Source: Chamaelirium japonicum (taxonomy: Eukaryota > Streptophyta > Magnoliopsida > Liliales > Melanthiaceae). Taken from it: a stretch of DNA of 64,000 bases. Location of the stretch: contig CANTAL010000197.1 of NCBI GenBank assembly GCA_947650365.1, positions 310,001 through 374,000 on the forward strand, in the 5' to 3' direction. Below are positions 42,101 to 54,640 of this stretch, in pieces. The notes under the pieces were generated by a model, which made no database searches, had not been told where the DNA came from, and saw only the letters and a list, made by a program, of their open reading frames with translations. The position numbers and the translations under genes are program-made. Every line of letters begins with the position of its first letter. Position 1 is the first letter of the stretch.

Positions 42101-45000
42101 TCGTGCGAATCATTTAGAATGGATCGTATGAATAAATTAGAATGGATCGTATGAATGATTTAGAATGGATCGTGCGAATGAATTAGAATGGATCGTACGA
42201 ATGAATTAGAATGGATCGTGCGAATGAATTAGAATGGATTGTACGAATGAAATAGAATGGTTCGTACGAATGAATTAGAATGGATCGTGCTAATGAATTA
42301 GAATGGATCGTACGAATGAATTAGAATAGATTGTGCGAATAAATTCGAATGGATCATACGGATGAATTAGAATGGATACATTCGTGTGAAGCAATTAGAA
42401 TGTATCGTACGAATGGATCGTACGAAGGAATTAGAATGAATTAGAATGGATACATTCGTATGAATAAATTAGAATGGATCCTATGAATGAATTAGATTGG
42501 ATCGTATGAATGAATTAGAATGGATCGTACGTATGAATTAGAATGGATACATTCATGGGAATGAATTAGAATGGATCGAACGAAGGAATTAGAATGGATT
42601 ATACGAAGGAATTAGAATGGATCGTCTGAAGGAATTAGAATGGATCGTACGAATGAATTAGAATGGATACATTCGTGCAAAAGAATTAGAATGGATTGTA
42701 TGAATGAATTAGAATGGATCGTACAAATGAATTAGAATGGATCGTGCAAATGAATTAGAATGGATCGTACGAATGAATTTGAATAGATTGTGCGAATGAA
42801 TTAGAATGGATCGTACGAAGGAATTAGAATGCATACATTCATGCGAATGAATTCGAATGGATCGTATGAATGAATTCGAATGGATCGTACAAATGAATTA
42901 GAATGGATACATTTGTTCGAATGAATTAGAATGGATCATACGAAGGAATTAGGGTGGATTGTATGAATGAATTAGAATGGATACATTCGTGCGAAAGAAT
43001 TAAAATGGATTGTATGAATGAATTAGAATGGATCGTACGAATGAATTAGAATAGATTGTGCGAATGAATTTGAATGGATCGTACGAATGAATTAGAATGG
43101 ATACATTCGTGTGAATGAATTAGAATGGATCGTATGAATGAATTAGAATGGATCGTATGAAAGAATTCGAATGGATCGTACGAATGAATTAGAATGGATC
43201 GTATGAATGAATTAGAATGGATCGTGAGAATGAATTAGAATGGATCGTACAAATAAATTAGAATGGATACATTCGTGCTAATGAATTAGAATGGATCGTA
43301 TGAATGAGAGCGAATGGATCGTATGAATGAAATAGAATGGATCGTACGAATTAATTAGAATGGATCATGCTAATGAATTAGAATGGATCGTACGAATAAA
43401 TTAGAATAGATTGTGCGAATGAATTAGAATGGATCGTACGAATGAATTAGAATGGATCGTATGAATGAATTAGAATGGATCGTGCGAATGAATTAGAATG
43501 GATCGTACAAATGAATTAGAATGGATACATTCGTGCTAATGAATTAGAATGGATCGTATGAATGAATTTGAATAGATTGTGCGAATGAATTTGAATGGAT
43601 CGTACGAATGAATTAGAATGGATACATTCGTGTGAATGAATTAGAATGGATCGTATGAATGAATTAGAATGGATTGTATGAATGAATTAGAATGGATCGT
43701 GCGAATGAATTAGAATGGATCGTATGAATGAATTAGAATGGATCATGCGAAAGAATTAGAATGGGTCGTACGAATGAATTAGAAAGGATACATTCGTGCG
43801 AATGAATTAGAATGGATCGTATGAATGAGTAAGAATGGATCGTACGAATGAAATAGATTGGATCGTACGAAAGAATTAGAATGGATCGTGCTAATGAATT
43901 AGAATGGATCGTACGAATGAATTAGAATAGATTGTGCGAATGAATTAGAATGGATCATACGAATGAATTAGAATAGATACATTCGTGCGAATGAATTAGA
44001 ATGGATTTTATGAATGAATTAGATTGGATCATATGAATGAATTAGAATGGATCGTATGTATGAATTAGAATAGATACATTCGTGGGAATGAATTAGAATG
44101 GATCGTACGAAGGAATTAGAATGGATCATACGAATGAAATAGAATGGATCGTACGAAGGAATTAGAATGGATCGTACGAAGGAATTAGAATGGATCATAC
44201 GAATGAATTAGAATTGATACATTTGTACAAAAGAATTAGAATGGATTGTATGAATGAATTAGAATGGATCGTGCAAATGAATTAAAATCGATCGTGCGAA
44301 TGAATTAGAATGGATTGTACGAATGATTAGAATAGATTGTGCGAATGAATTAGAATGGATCGTACGAATGAATTAGAATGGATATATTCGTGCGAATGAA
44401 TTAGAATGGATCGTATGAATGAATTATAATGGATCGTACGAATGAATTAGAATGGATACATTCGTTCGAATGAATTAGAATGGATCATACGAAAGAATTA
44501 GGGTGGATCGTATGAATGAATTAGAATGGATACATTTGTGCGAAAGAATTAGAATCGATTGTACGAATGAATTAGAATGGATCATATGAATGAATTTGGC
44601 TGGATCGTGCAAATGAATTAGAATGGATCGTAAGAATGAATTAGAATGGATCGTATGAATGAATTAGAATAGATCGTGCAAATGAATTAGAATGGATCAT
44701 ACGAATGAATTAGAATGGATACAATCGTGCGAATGAATTAGAATGGATCGTACGAATGAATTAGAATGGATCGTGCTAACGAATTTGAATAGATCGTACG
44801 AATGAATTAGAATAGATTGTGCGAATGAATTAGAATGGATACATTCGTGTGAATGAATTAGAATGGATCGTATGAATGAATTAAAATGGATCATATGAAT
44901 GAATTAGAATGGATCGTGCGAATGAATTAGAATGGATCTTACGAATGAATTAGAATGGATCGTATGAATGAATTAGAATGGATCATGCGAATGAATTAGA
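39137..45000 (+). repeat. ~5-kb higher-order repeat, copy C (5.9 kb with extension)
   Basis: This copy repeats copy B at an offset of about 8.34-8.37 kb along its length. It carries the GTACAAAGAAATT unit (39149), GTGCCAATGAAATATAATGG (39887), GAATTCAAGAATAG (40921), GAACGATTTAG (41747), GAGAGCGAATGG (43306) and AAAATCGATCG (44283). The nearly constant offset over 5.8 kb means few indels since duplication, so B and C separated later than A and B did. Confidence 0.82.
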
Positions 45001-48000
45001 ATGGGTCATACGAATGAATTAGAAAGGATACATTCGTGCGAATGAATTAGAATGGATCGTACGAATGAGTAAGAATGGATCGTATGAATGAAATAGAATG
45101 GATCGTACGAAAGAATTAGAATGGATCATGCTGATGAATTAAAATGGATCATACGAATGAATTAGAATAGATTGTGCGAATGAATTAGAATGGATCGTAT
45201 GAATGAATTAGAATGGATACATTCGTGCGAATGAATTAGAATGGATCTTATGAATGAATTAGATTGGATTGTATGAATGAATTAGAATGGATCGTACGTA
45301 TGAATTAGAATGGATACATTCATGGGAATGAATTAGAATGGATTGTACGATGGAATTAGAATGGGTCATACGAATGAAATAGAATGGATCGTACGAAGGA
45401 ATTAGAATGGATCGTACGAAGGAATTAGAATGGATCGTACGAAGGAATTAGAACGGATCGTATGAATGAATTAGAATGTATACATTTGTGCAAAAGAATT
45501 AGAATAGATTGTATGAATGAATTAGAATGGATCGTGCAAATGAATTAGAATGGATCGTACGAATGAATTAGAATAGATTGTGCGAATGAATTAGAATGGA
45601 TCGTACGAATGAATTAGAATGGATACATTCGTGCGAATGAATTAGAATGGATCGTATGAATGAATTAGAATGGATCGTATGAATGAATTCGAATGGATCG
45701 TACGAATGAAATAGAATGGATACATTCGTTCGAATGAATTAGAATGGATCATACGAAGGAATTAGGGTGGATCGTATGAATGAATTAGAATGGATCATAT
45801 GAATGAATTAGAATGGATCGTGCAAATGAATTAGAATGGATCGTAAGAATGAATTAGAATGGATCGTATGAATGAATTAGAATAGATCGTGCAAATGAAT
45901 TAGAATGGATCATAAGAATGAATTAAAATGGATACATTCGTGCGAATGAATTAGAATGGATTGTACGAATGAGTAAGAATGGATCGTACGAATGAAATAG
46001 AATGGATCGTACGAATGAATTAGAATGGATCGTGCTAACGAATTAGAATAGATCGTACGAATGAATTAGAATAGATTGTGCGAATGAATTAGAATGGATC
46101 GTACAAATGAATTAGAATGGATTGTATGAATGAATTAGAATGGATCGTGCGAATGAATTAGAATGGATCGTACGAATGAATTAGAATGGATACATTCGTG
46201 CAAATGAATTAGAATGGATCGTATGAATGAGTATGAATGGATCGTACGAATGAAATAGAATGGATCGTACGAATGAATTAGAATGGATCAGGCTAATGAA
46301 TTAAAATGGATCGTACGAATGAATTAGAAAAGATAGTGCACATGAATTAGAATGTATCGTACGAATGAATTATAATGGATACATTTGTGCGAATGAATTA
46401 GAATGGATCGTATGAATAAATTAGATTGGATCGTATGAATAAATTAGAATGGATCGTACGTATAAATTAGAATGGATACATTCATGGGAATGAGTTAGAA
46501 TTGATCGTACGAAGGAATTAGAATGGATCATACGAATGAAATAGAATGGATCGTACGAAGAAATTAGAATGGATCGTACGAAGGAAATAGAATGGATCGT
46601 ACGAATGAATTAGAATGGATACATTCGTGCAAAAGAATTAGAATGGACTGTACGAAATAATTAGAATGGATCGTGCAAATGAATTAGAATGGATTGTGCG
46701 AATGAATTAGAATGGATCGTACGAATGAATTAGAATACATTATGCTAATGAATTAGAATGGATCGTGCGAATGAATTAGAATGGATCGTACGAATGAATT
46801 AGAATGAATTAGAATGGATCGTATGAATGAATTAGAATGGATCGTATGAATGAATTAGAATGGATCGTATGAATGAATTAGATTGGATCTTATGAATGAA
46901 TTAGAATGGATCGTATGTATGAATTAGATTGGATACATTCATGGGAATGAATTAGAATGGATCGAATGAAGTAATTAGAATGGATCATACGAAGGAATTA
47001 AAATGGATCGTATGAAGGAATTAGAATGGATCGTACGAATGAATTAGAATGGATACATTTGTGCAAAAGAATTAGAATGGATTGTATGAATGAATTAGAA
47101 TGGATCGTACAAATGAATTAGAATGGATCGAGCGAATGAATTAGAATGGATCGTACGAATGAATTATAATAGATTGTGCGAATGAATTTGTATGGATCGT
47201 ACGAATAAATTAGAATGGATACATTCATGCGAAATAATTAGAATGGATCGTATGAATGAATTAGAATGGATCGTATGAATGTATTCGAATGGATCGTACG
47301 AATAAATTAGAATGGATACATTTGTGCGAATGAATTAGAATGGATAATACGAAGGAATTAGGGTGGATTGTACGAATGAATTAGAATGGATACATTCGTG
47401 CGAAAGAATTAGAATGGATTGTATGAATGAATTAGAATGGATCGTATGAATGAATTAAAATGGATCGTGCGAATGAATTAGAATGGATCGTATGAATGAA
47501 TTAGAATGAATTGTATGAATGAATTAGAATGGATCGTGCGAATGAATTAGAATGGATCGTATGAAGGAATTAGAATGGATGCATTCGTGCGAATGAATTA
47601 GAATGGATCGTACGAATGAGTACGAATGGATCGTATGAAGAAATAGAATGGATCGTATGAATGAGTTAGAATGGATCGTGCTAATGAATTAGAATGGATC
47701 GTATGAATAAATTAGAATAGATTGTGTGAATGAATTAAAATGGATCGTACGAATGAAATAGAATGGATCGTTGGAATGAATTAGAATGGATCGTGCGAAT
47801 GAATTAGAATGGATCGTACGAATGAATTTGAATGGATACATTCGTGCGAATGAATTAGAATGGATCGTACAAATGAGTAAGAATGGATCGTACGATTGAA
47901 ATAGAATGGATCGTACGAATGAATTAGAATGGATCGTGCTAATGAATTAGAATGGATCGTACGAATGAATTTGAATAGATTGTGCGAATGAATTAAAAAG

Positions 48001-48187
48001 GATCGTACGAATGAATTAGAATGGATACATTCATGTGAATGAATTAGAATGGATCGTATGAATGAATTAAAATGGATCATATGAATGAATTAGAATGGAT
48101 CGTATGAATGAATTAGAATGGATCTTACGAATGAATTAGAATGGATCTTATGAATGAATTAGAATGGATCATGCGAATGAATTAGAA
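45001..48187 (+). repeat. 3.19-kb higher-order repeat, copy D1
   Basis: D1 begins near the AGAAAGGATA unit (45021). It contains GATTGTACGATGG (45340), the rare GATAGTGCACATG unit (about 46331), ACATTATGCTAATG (46738) and a shortened module interval at 46450-46910. The corresponding AGAAAGGATA positions in the following copies are 48208, 49717 and 52903, giving spacings of 3,187, 1,509 and 3,186 bp. Two of three intervals are the same to within 1 bp, which is remarkably regular for an array of mixed 23/28-bp units. Confidence 0.85.
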
Positions 48188-49696
48188 TGGGTCGTACGAA
48201 TGAATTAGAAAGGATACATTCGTGCGAATGAATTAGAATGGATCGTACGAATGAGTAAGAATGGATCGTACGAATGAAGTAGAATGGATCGTACGAAAGA
48301 ATTAGAATGGATCATGCTGATGAATTAAAATGGATCATACGAATGAATTAGAATAGATTGTGCGAATGAATTAGAATGGATCGTATGAATGAATTAGAAT
48401 GGATACATTCGTGCGAATGAATTAGAATGGATCTTATGAATGAATTAGATTGGATTGTATGAATGAATTAGAATGGATCGTACGTATGAATTAGAATGGA
48501 TACATTCATGGGAATGAATTAGAATGGATTGTACGATGGAATTAGAATGGATCATACGAATGAAATAGAATGGATCGTACGAAGGAATTAGAATGGATCG
48601 TACGAAGGAATTAGAATGGATCGTACGAAGGAATTAGAACGGATCGTACGAATGAATTAGAATGTATACATTTGTGCAAAAGAATTAGAATAGATTGTAT
48701 GAATGAATTAGAATGGATCGTGCAAATAAATTAGAATGGATCGTACGAATTAATTAGAATAGATTGTGCGAATGAATTAGAATGGATCGTACGAATGAAT
48801 TAGAATGGATACATTCGTGCGAATGAATTAGAATGGATCGTATGAATGAATTAGAATGGATCGTATGAATGAATTCGAATGGATACATTCGTTCGAATGA
48901 ATTAGAATGGATCATACGAAGGAATTAGGGTGGATCGTACGAATGAATTAGAATGGATCATATGAATGAATTAGAATGGATCATGCAAATGAATTAGAAT
49001 GGATCGTAAGAATGAATTAGAATGGATCGTATGAATGAATTAGAATAGATCGTGCAAATGAATTAGAATGGATCATAAGAATGAATTAAAATGGATACAT
49101 TCGCGCGAATGAATTAGAATGGATTGTACGAATGAGTAAGAATGGATCGTACGAATGAAATAGAATGGATCGTACGAATGAATTAGAATGGATCATGCTA
49201 ACGAATTAGAATGGATCGTACGAATGAATTAGAATAGATTGTGCGAATGAATTAGAATGGATCGTACAAATGAATTAGAATGGATTGTATGAATGAATTA
49301 GAATGGATCATGCGAATGAATTAGAATGGATCGTACGAATGAATTAGAATGGATACATTCGTGCAAATGAATTAGAATGGATCGTATGAATAAGTATGAA
49401 TGGATCGTACGAATGAAATAGAATGGATCGTACGAATGAATTAGAATGGATCAGGCTAATGAATTAAAATGGATCGTACGAATGAATTAGAAAAGATAGT
49501 GCACATGAATTAGAATGTATCGTACGAATGAATTATAATGGATACATTTGTGCGAATGAATTAGAATGGATCGTATGAATAAATTAGAATGAATTAGAAT
49601 GGATACATTTGTGCGAATGAATTAGAATGGATCTTACGAATGAATTAGAATGGATCGTATGAATGAATTAGAATGGATTATGCGAATGAATTAGAA
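48188..49696 (+). repeat. 3.19-kb higher-order repeat, copy D2 with ~1.68-kb internal deletion
   Basis: D2 follows D1 closely through the GATTGTACGATGG (48530) and GATAGTGCACATG (about 49494) markers. Then, at about 49584-49600, it joins GAATAAATTAGAAT directly to GAATTAGAATGGATAC. The rest of the repeat, including two module starts present in D1 and D3, is missing. The join falls inside the conserved 15-bp part of the monomer, as expected of homologous unequal exchange or slippage between out-of-register units. Confidence 0.8.
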
Positions 49697-52600
49697 TGGG
49701 TCGTACGAATGAATTAGAAAGGATACATTCGTGCGAATAAATTAGAATGGATCGTACGAATGAGTAAGAATGGATCGTACGAATGAAATAGAATGGATCG
49801 TACGAAAGAATTAGAATGGATCGTGCTGATGAATTAAAATGGATCATACGAATGAATTAGAATAGATTGTGCGAATGAATTAGAATGGATCGTATGAATG
49901 AATTAGAATGGATACATTCGGGCGAATGAATTAGAATGGATCTTATGAATGAATTAGATTGGATTGTATGAATGAATTAGAATGGATCGTACGTATGAAT
50001 TAGAATGGATACATTCATGGGAATGAATTAGAATGGATTGTACGATGGAATTAGAATGGATCATACGAATGAAATATAATGGATCGTACGAAGGAATTAG
50101 AATGGATCGTACGAAGGAATTAGAATGGATCGTACGAAGGAATTAGAACGGATCGTACGAATGAATTAGAATGTATACATTTGTGCAAAAGAATTAGAAT
50201 AGATTGTATGAATGAATTAGAATGGATCGTGCAAATGAATTAGAATGGATCGTACGAATGAATTAGAATAGATTGTGCGAATGAATTAGAATGGATCGTA
50301 CGAATGAATTAGAATGGATACATTCGTGCGAATGAATTAGAATGGATCGTATGAATAAATTAGAATGGATCGTATGAATGAATTCGAATGGATCGTAGGA
50401 ATGAAATAGAATGGATACATTCGTTCGAATGAATTAGAATGGTTCATACGAAGGAATTAGGGTGGATCGTACGAATGAATTAGAATGGATCATATGAATG
50501 AATTAGAATGGATCGTGCAAATGAATTAGAATGGATCGTAAGAATGAATTAGAATGGATCGTATGAATGAATTAGAATAGATCGTGCAAATGAATTAGAA
50601 TGGATCATAAGAATGAATTAAAATGGATACATTCGTGCGAATGAATTAGAATGGATTGTACGAATGAGTAAGAATGGATCGTACGAATGAAATAGAATGG
50701 ATCGTACGAATGAATTAGAATGGATCGTGCTAACGAATTAGAATGGATCGTACGAATGAATTAGAATAGATTGTGCGAATGAATTAGAATGGATCGTACA
50801 AATGAATTAGAATGGATTGTATGAATGAATTAGAATGGATCTTGCGAATGAATTAGAATGGATCGTACGAATGAATTAGAATGGATACATTCGTGCAAAT
50901 GAATTAGAATGGATCGTATGAATGAGTATGAATGGATCGTACGAATGAAATAGAATGGATCGTACGAATGAATTAGAATGGATCAGGCTAATGAATTAAA
51001 ATGGATCGTACGAATGAATTAGAAAAGATAGTGCACATGAATTAGAATGTATCGTACGAATGAATTATAATGGATACATTTGTGCGAATGAATTAGAATG
51101 GATCGTATGAATAAATTAGATTGGATCGTATGAATAAATTAGAATGGATCGTACGTATAAATTAGAATGGATACATTCATGGGAATGAGTTAGAATGGAT
51201 CGTACGAAGGAATTAGAATGGATCATACGAATGAAATAGAATGGATCGTACGAAGAAATTAGAATGGATCGTACGAAGGAAATAGAATGGATCGTACGAA
51301 TGAATTAGAATGGATACATTCGTGCAAAAGAATTCGAATGGACTGTATGAAATAATTAGAATGGATCATGCAAATGAATTAGAATGGATTGTGCGAATGA
51401 ATTAGAATGGATCGTACGAATGAATTAGAATACATTATGCGAATGAATTAGAATGGATCGTGCGAATGAATTAGAATGGATCGTACGAATGAATTAGAAT
51501 GAATTAGAATGGATCGTATGAATGAATTAGAATGGATCGTATGAATGAATTAGAATGGATCGTATGAATGAATTAGATTGGATCGTATGAATGAATTAGA
51601 ATGGATCGTATGTATGAATTAGAATGGATACATTCATGGGAATGAATTAGAATGGATCGAATGAAGGAATTAGAATGGATCATACGAAGGAATTAAAATG
51701 GATCGTATGAAGGAATTAGAATGGATCGTACGAATGAATTAGAATGGATACATTTGTGAAAAAGAATTAGAATGGATTGTATGAATGAATTAGAATGGAT
51801 CGTACAAATGAATTAGAATGGATCGAGCGAATGAATTAGAATGGATCGTACGAATGAATTATAATAGATTGTGCGAATGAATTTGAATGGATCGTACGAA
51901 TAAATTAGAATGGATACATTCATGCGAAATAATTAGAATGGATCGTATGAATGAATTAGAATGGATCGTATGAATGTATTCGAATGGATCGTACGAATAA
52001 ATTAGAATGGATACATTTGTGCGAATGAATTAGAATGGATAATACGAAGGAATTAGGGTGGATTGTACGAATGAATTAGAATCGATACATTCGTGCGAAA
52101 GAATTAGAATGGATTGTATGAATGAATTAGAATGGATCGTATGAATGAATTAAAATGGATCGTGCGAATGAATTAGAATGGATCCTACGAATGAATTAGA
52201 ATGAATTGTATGAATGAATTAGAATGGATCGTGCGAATGAATTAGAATGGATCGTATCAAGGAATTAGAATGGATGCATTCGTGCGAATGAATTAGAATG
52301 GATCGTACGAATGAGTACGAATGGATCGTATGAATGAAATAGAATGGATCGTATGAATGAATTAGAATGGATTGTGCTAATGAATTAGAATGGATCGTAC
52401 GAATAAATTAGAATAGATTGTGCAAACGAATTAAAATTGATCGTACGAATGAAATAGAATGGATCATAGGAATGAATTAGAATGGATCGTGCGAATGAAT
52501 TAGAATGGATCGTACGAATGAATTTGAATGGATACATTCGTGCGAATGAATTAGAATGGATCGTACAAATGAGTAAGAATGGATCGTACGATTGAAATAG

Positions 52601-52882
52601 AATGGATCGTATGAATGAATTAGAATGGATCGTGCTAATGAATTAGAATGGATCGTACGAATGAATTTGAATAGATTGTGCGAATGAATTAAAAAGGATC
52701 ATACGAATGAATTAGAATGGATACATTCGTGTGAATGAATTAGAATGGATCGTATGAATGAATTAAAATGGATCATATGAATGAATTAGAATGGATCGTG
52801 CGAATGAATTAGAATGGATCTTACGAATGAATTAGAATGGATCGTATGAATGAATTAGAATGGATCATGCGAATGAATTAGA
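49697..52882 (+). repeat. 3.19-kb higher-order repeat, copy D3
   Basis: This is a full-length copy with the same markers as D1: AGAAAGGATA at 49717, GATTGTACGATGG near 50037, GATAGTGCACATG near 51025, ACATTATGCGAATG near 51432 and the shortened module interval 51150-51600. Its length matches D1 to within a few bases. Confidence 0.83.
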
Positions 52883-54640
52883 ATGGGTCGTACAAATGAA
52901 TTAGAAAGGATACATTCGTGCGAATGAATTAGAATGGATCGTACGAATGAGTAAGAATGGATCGTACGAATGAAATAGAATGAATCGTACGAAAGAATTA
53001 GAATGGATCGTGCTGATGAATTAAAATGGATCATACGAATGAATTAGAATAGATTGTGCGAATGAATTAGAATGGATCGTATGAATGAATTAGAATGGAT
53101 ACATTCGTGCGAATGAATTAGAATGGATCTTATGAATGAATTAGATTGGATTGTATGAATGAATTAGAATGGATCGTACGTATGAATTAGAATGGATACA
53201 TTCATGGGAATGAATTAGAATGGATTGTACGATGGAATTAGAATGGATCATACGAATTAAATAGAATGGATCGTACGAAGGAATTAGAATGGATCGTATG
53301 AATTAATTAGAATGGATCGTACGAAGGAATTAGAATGGATCGTACGAATGAATTAGAATGTATACATTTGTGCAAAAGAATTAGAATAGATTGTATGAAT
53401 GAATTAGAATGGATCGTGCAAATGAATTAGAATGGATCGTACGAATGAATTAGAATAGATTGTGCGAATGAATTAGAATGGATCGTACGAATGAATTAGA
53501 ATGGATACATTCGTGCGAATGAATTAGAATGGATCGTATGAATGAATTAGAATGGATCGTATGAATGAATTCGAATGGATCGTACGAATGAAATAGAATG
53601 GATACATTCGTTCGAATGAATTAGAATGGATCATACGAAGGAATTAGGGTGGATCGTACGAATGAATTAGAATGGATCATATGAATGAATTAGAATGGAT
53701 CGTGCAAATGAATTAGAATGGATCGTAAGAATGAATTAGAATGGATCGTATGAATGAATTAGAATAGATCGTGCAAATGAATTAGAATGGATCATAAGAA
53801 TGAATTAAAATGGATACATTCGTGCGAATGAATTAGAATGGATTGTACGAATGAGTAAGAATGGATCGTACGAATGAAATAGAATGGATCGTACGAATGA
53901 ATTAGAATGGATCGTGCTATCGAATTAGAATGGATCGTACGAATGAATTAGAATAGATTGTGCAAATGAATTAGAATGGATCGTACAAATGAATTAGAAT
54001 GGATTGTATGAATGAATTAGAATGGATCGTGCGCATGAATTAGAATGGATCGTACGAATGAATTAGAATGGATACATTCGTGCAAATGAATTAGAATGGA
54101 TCGTATGAATGAGTATGAATGGATCGTACGAATGAAATAGAATGGATCGTACGAATGAATTAGAATGGATCAGGCTAATGAATTAAAATGGATCTTACGA
54201 ATGAATTAGAAAAGATAGTGCACATGAATTAGAATGTATCGTACGAATGAATTATAATGGATACATTTGTGCGAATAAATTAGAATGGATCGTATGAATA
54301 AATTAGATTGGATCGTATGAATAAATTAGAATGTATCGTACGTATAAATTAGAATGGATACATTCATGGGAATGAGTTAGAATGGATCGTACGAAGGAAT
54401 TAGAATGGATCATACGAATGAAATAGAATGGATCGTACGAAGAAATTAGAATGGATCGTACGAAGGAAATAGAATGGATCGTACGAATGAATTAGAATGG
54501 ATACATTCGTGCAAAAGAATTAGAATGGACTGTATGAAATAATTAGAATGGATCGTGCAAATGAATTAGAATGGATTGTGCGAATGAATTAGAATGGATC
54601 GTACGAATGAATTAGAATACATTATGCTAATGAATTAGAA
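52883..54640 (+). repeat. 3.19-kb higher-order repeat, partial copy D4
   Basis: This copy begins with AGAAAGGATA (52903). It follows D1 and D3 through GATTGTACGATGG (about 53224), GATAGTGCACATG (about 54215) and ACATTATGCTAATG (about 54618). After that it changes to a different block with 28-mers CATTCATGCGAATG and CATTCATGTGAATG. The 3.19-kb family ends here. Confidence 0.78.

Noticed and set aside
47781-48080. 99-residue open frame on the minus strand (and similar 62-76-residue frames, e.g. 9672-9860, 17797-17985, 32867-33097, 34343-34549, 38897-39100, 59887-60108; on plus 5170-5370)
   Set aside because: All encode the same H-S-N-S-F-V-R-S-I-L-I-H-S pattern, which is just the satellite translated. 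A 23-bp plus a 28-bp unit make 51 bp, a multiple of three, so the frame stays open by arithmetic where a TAA-bearing unit happens to vary. There is no start context, domain or codon signal.
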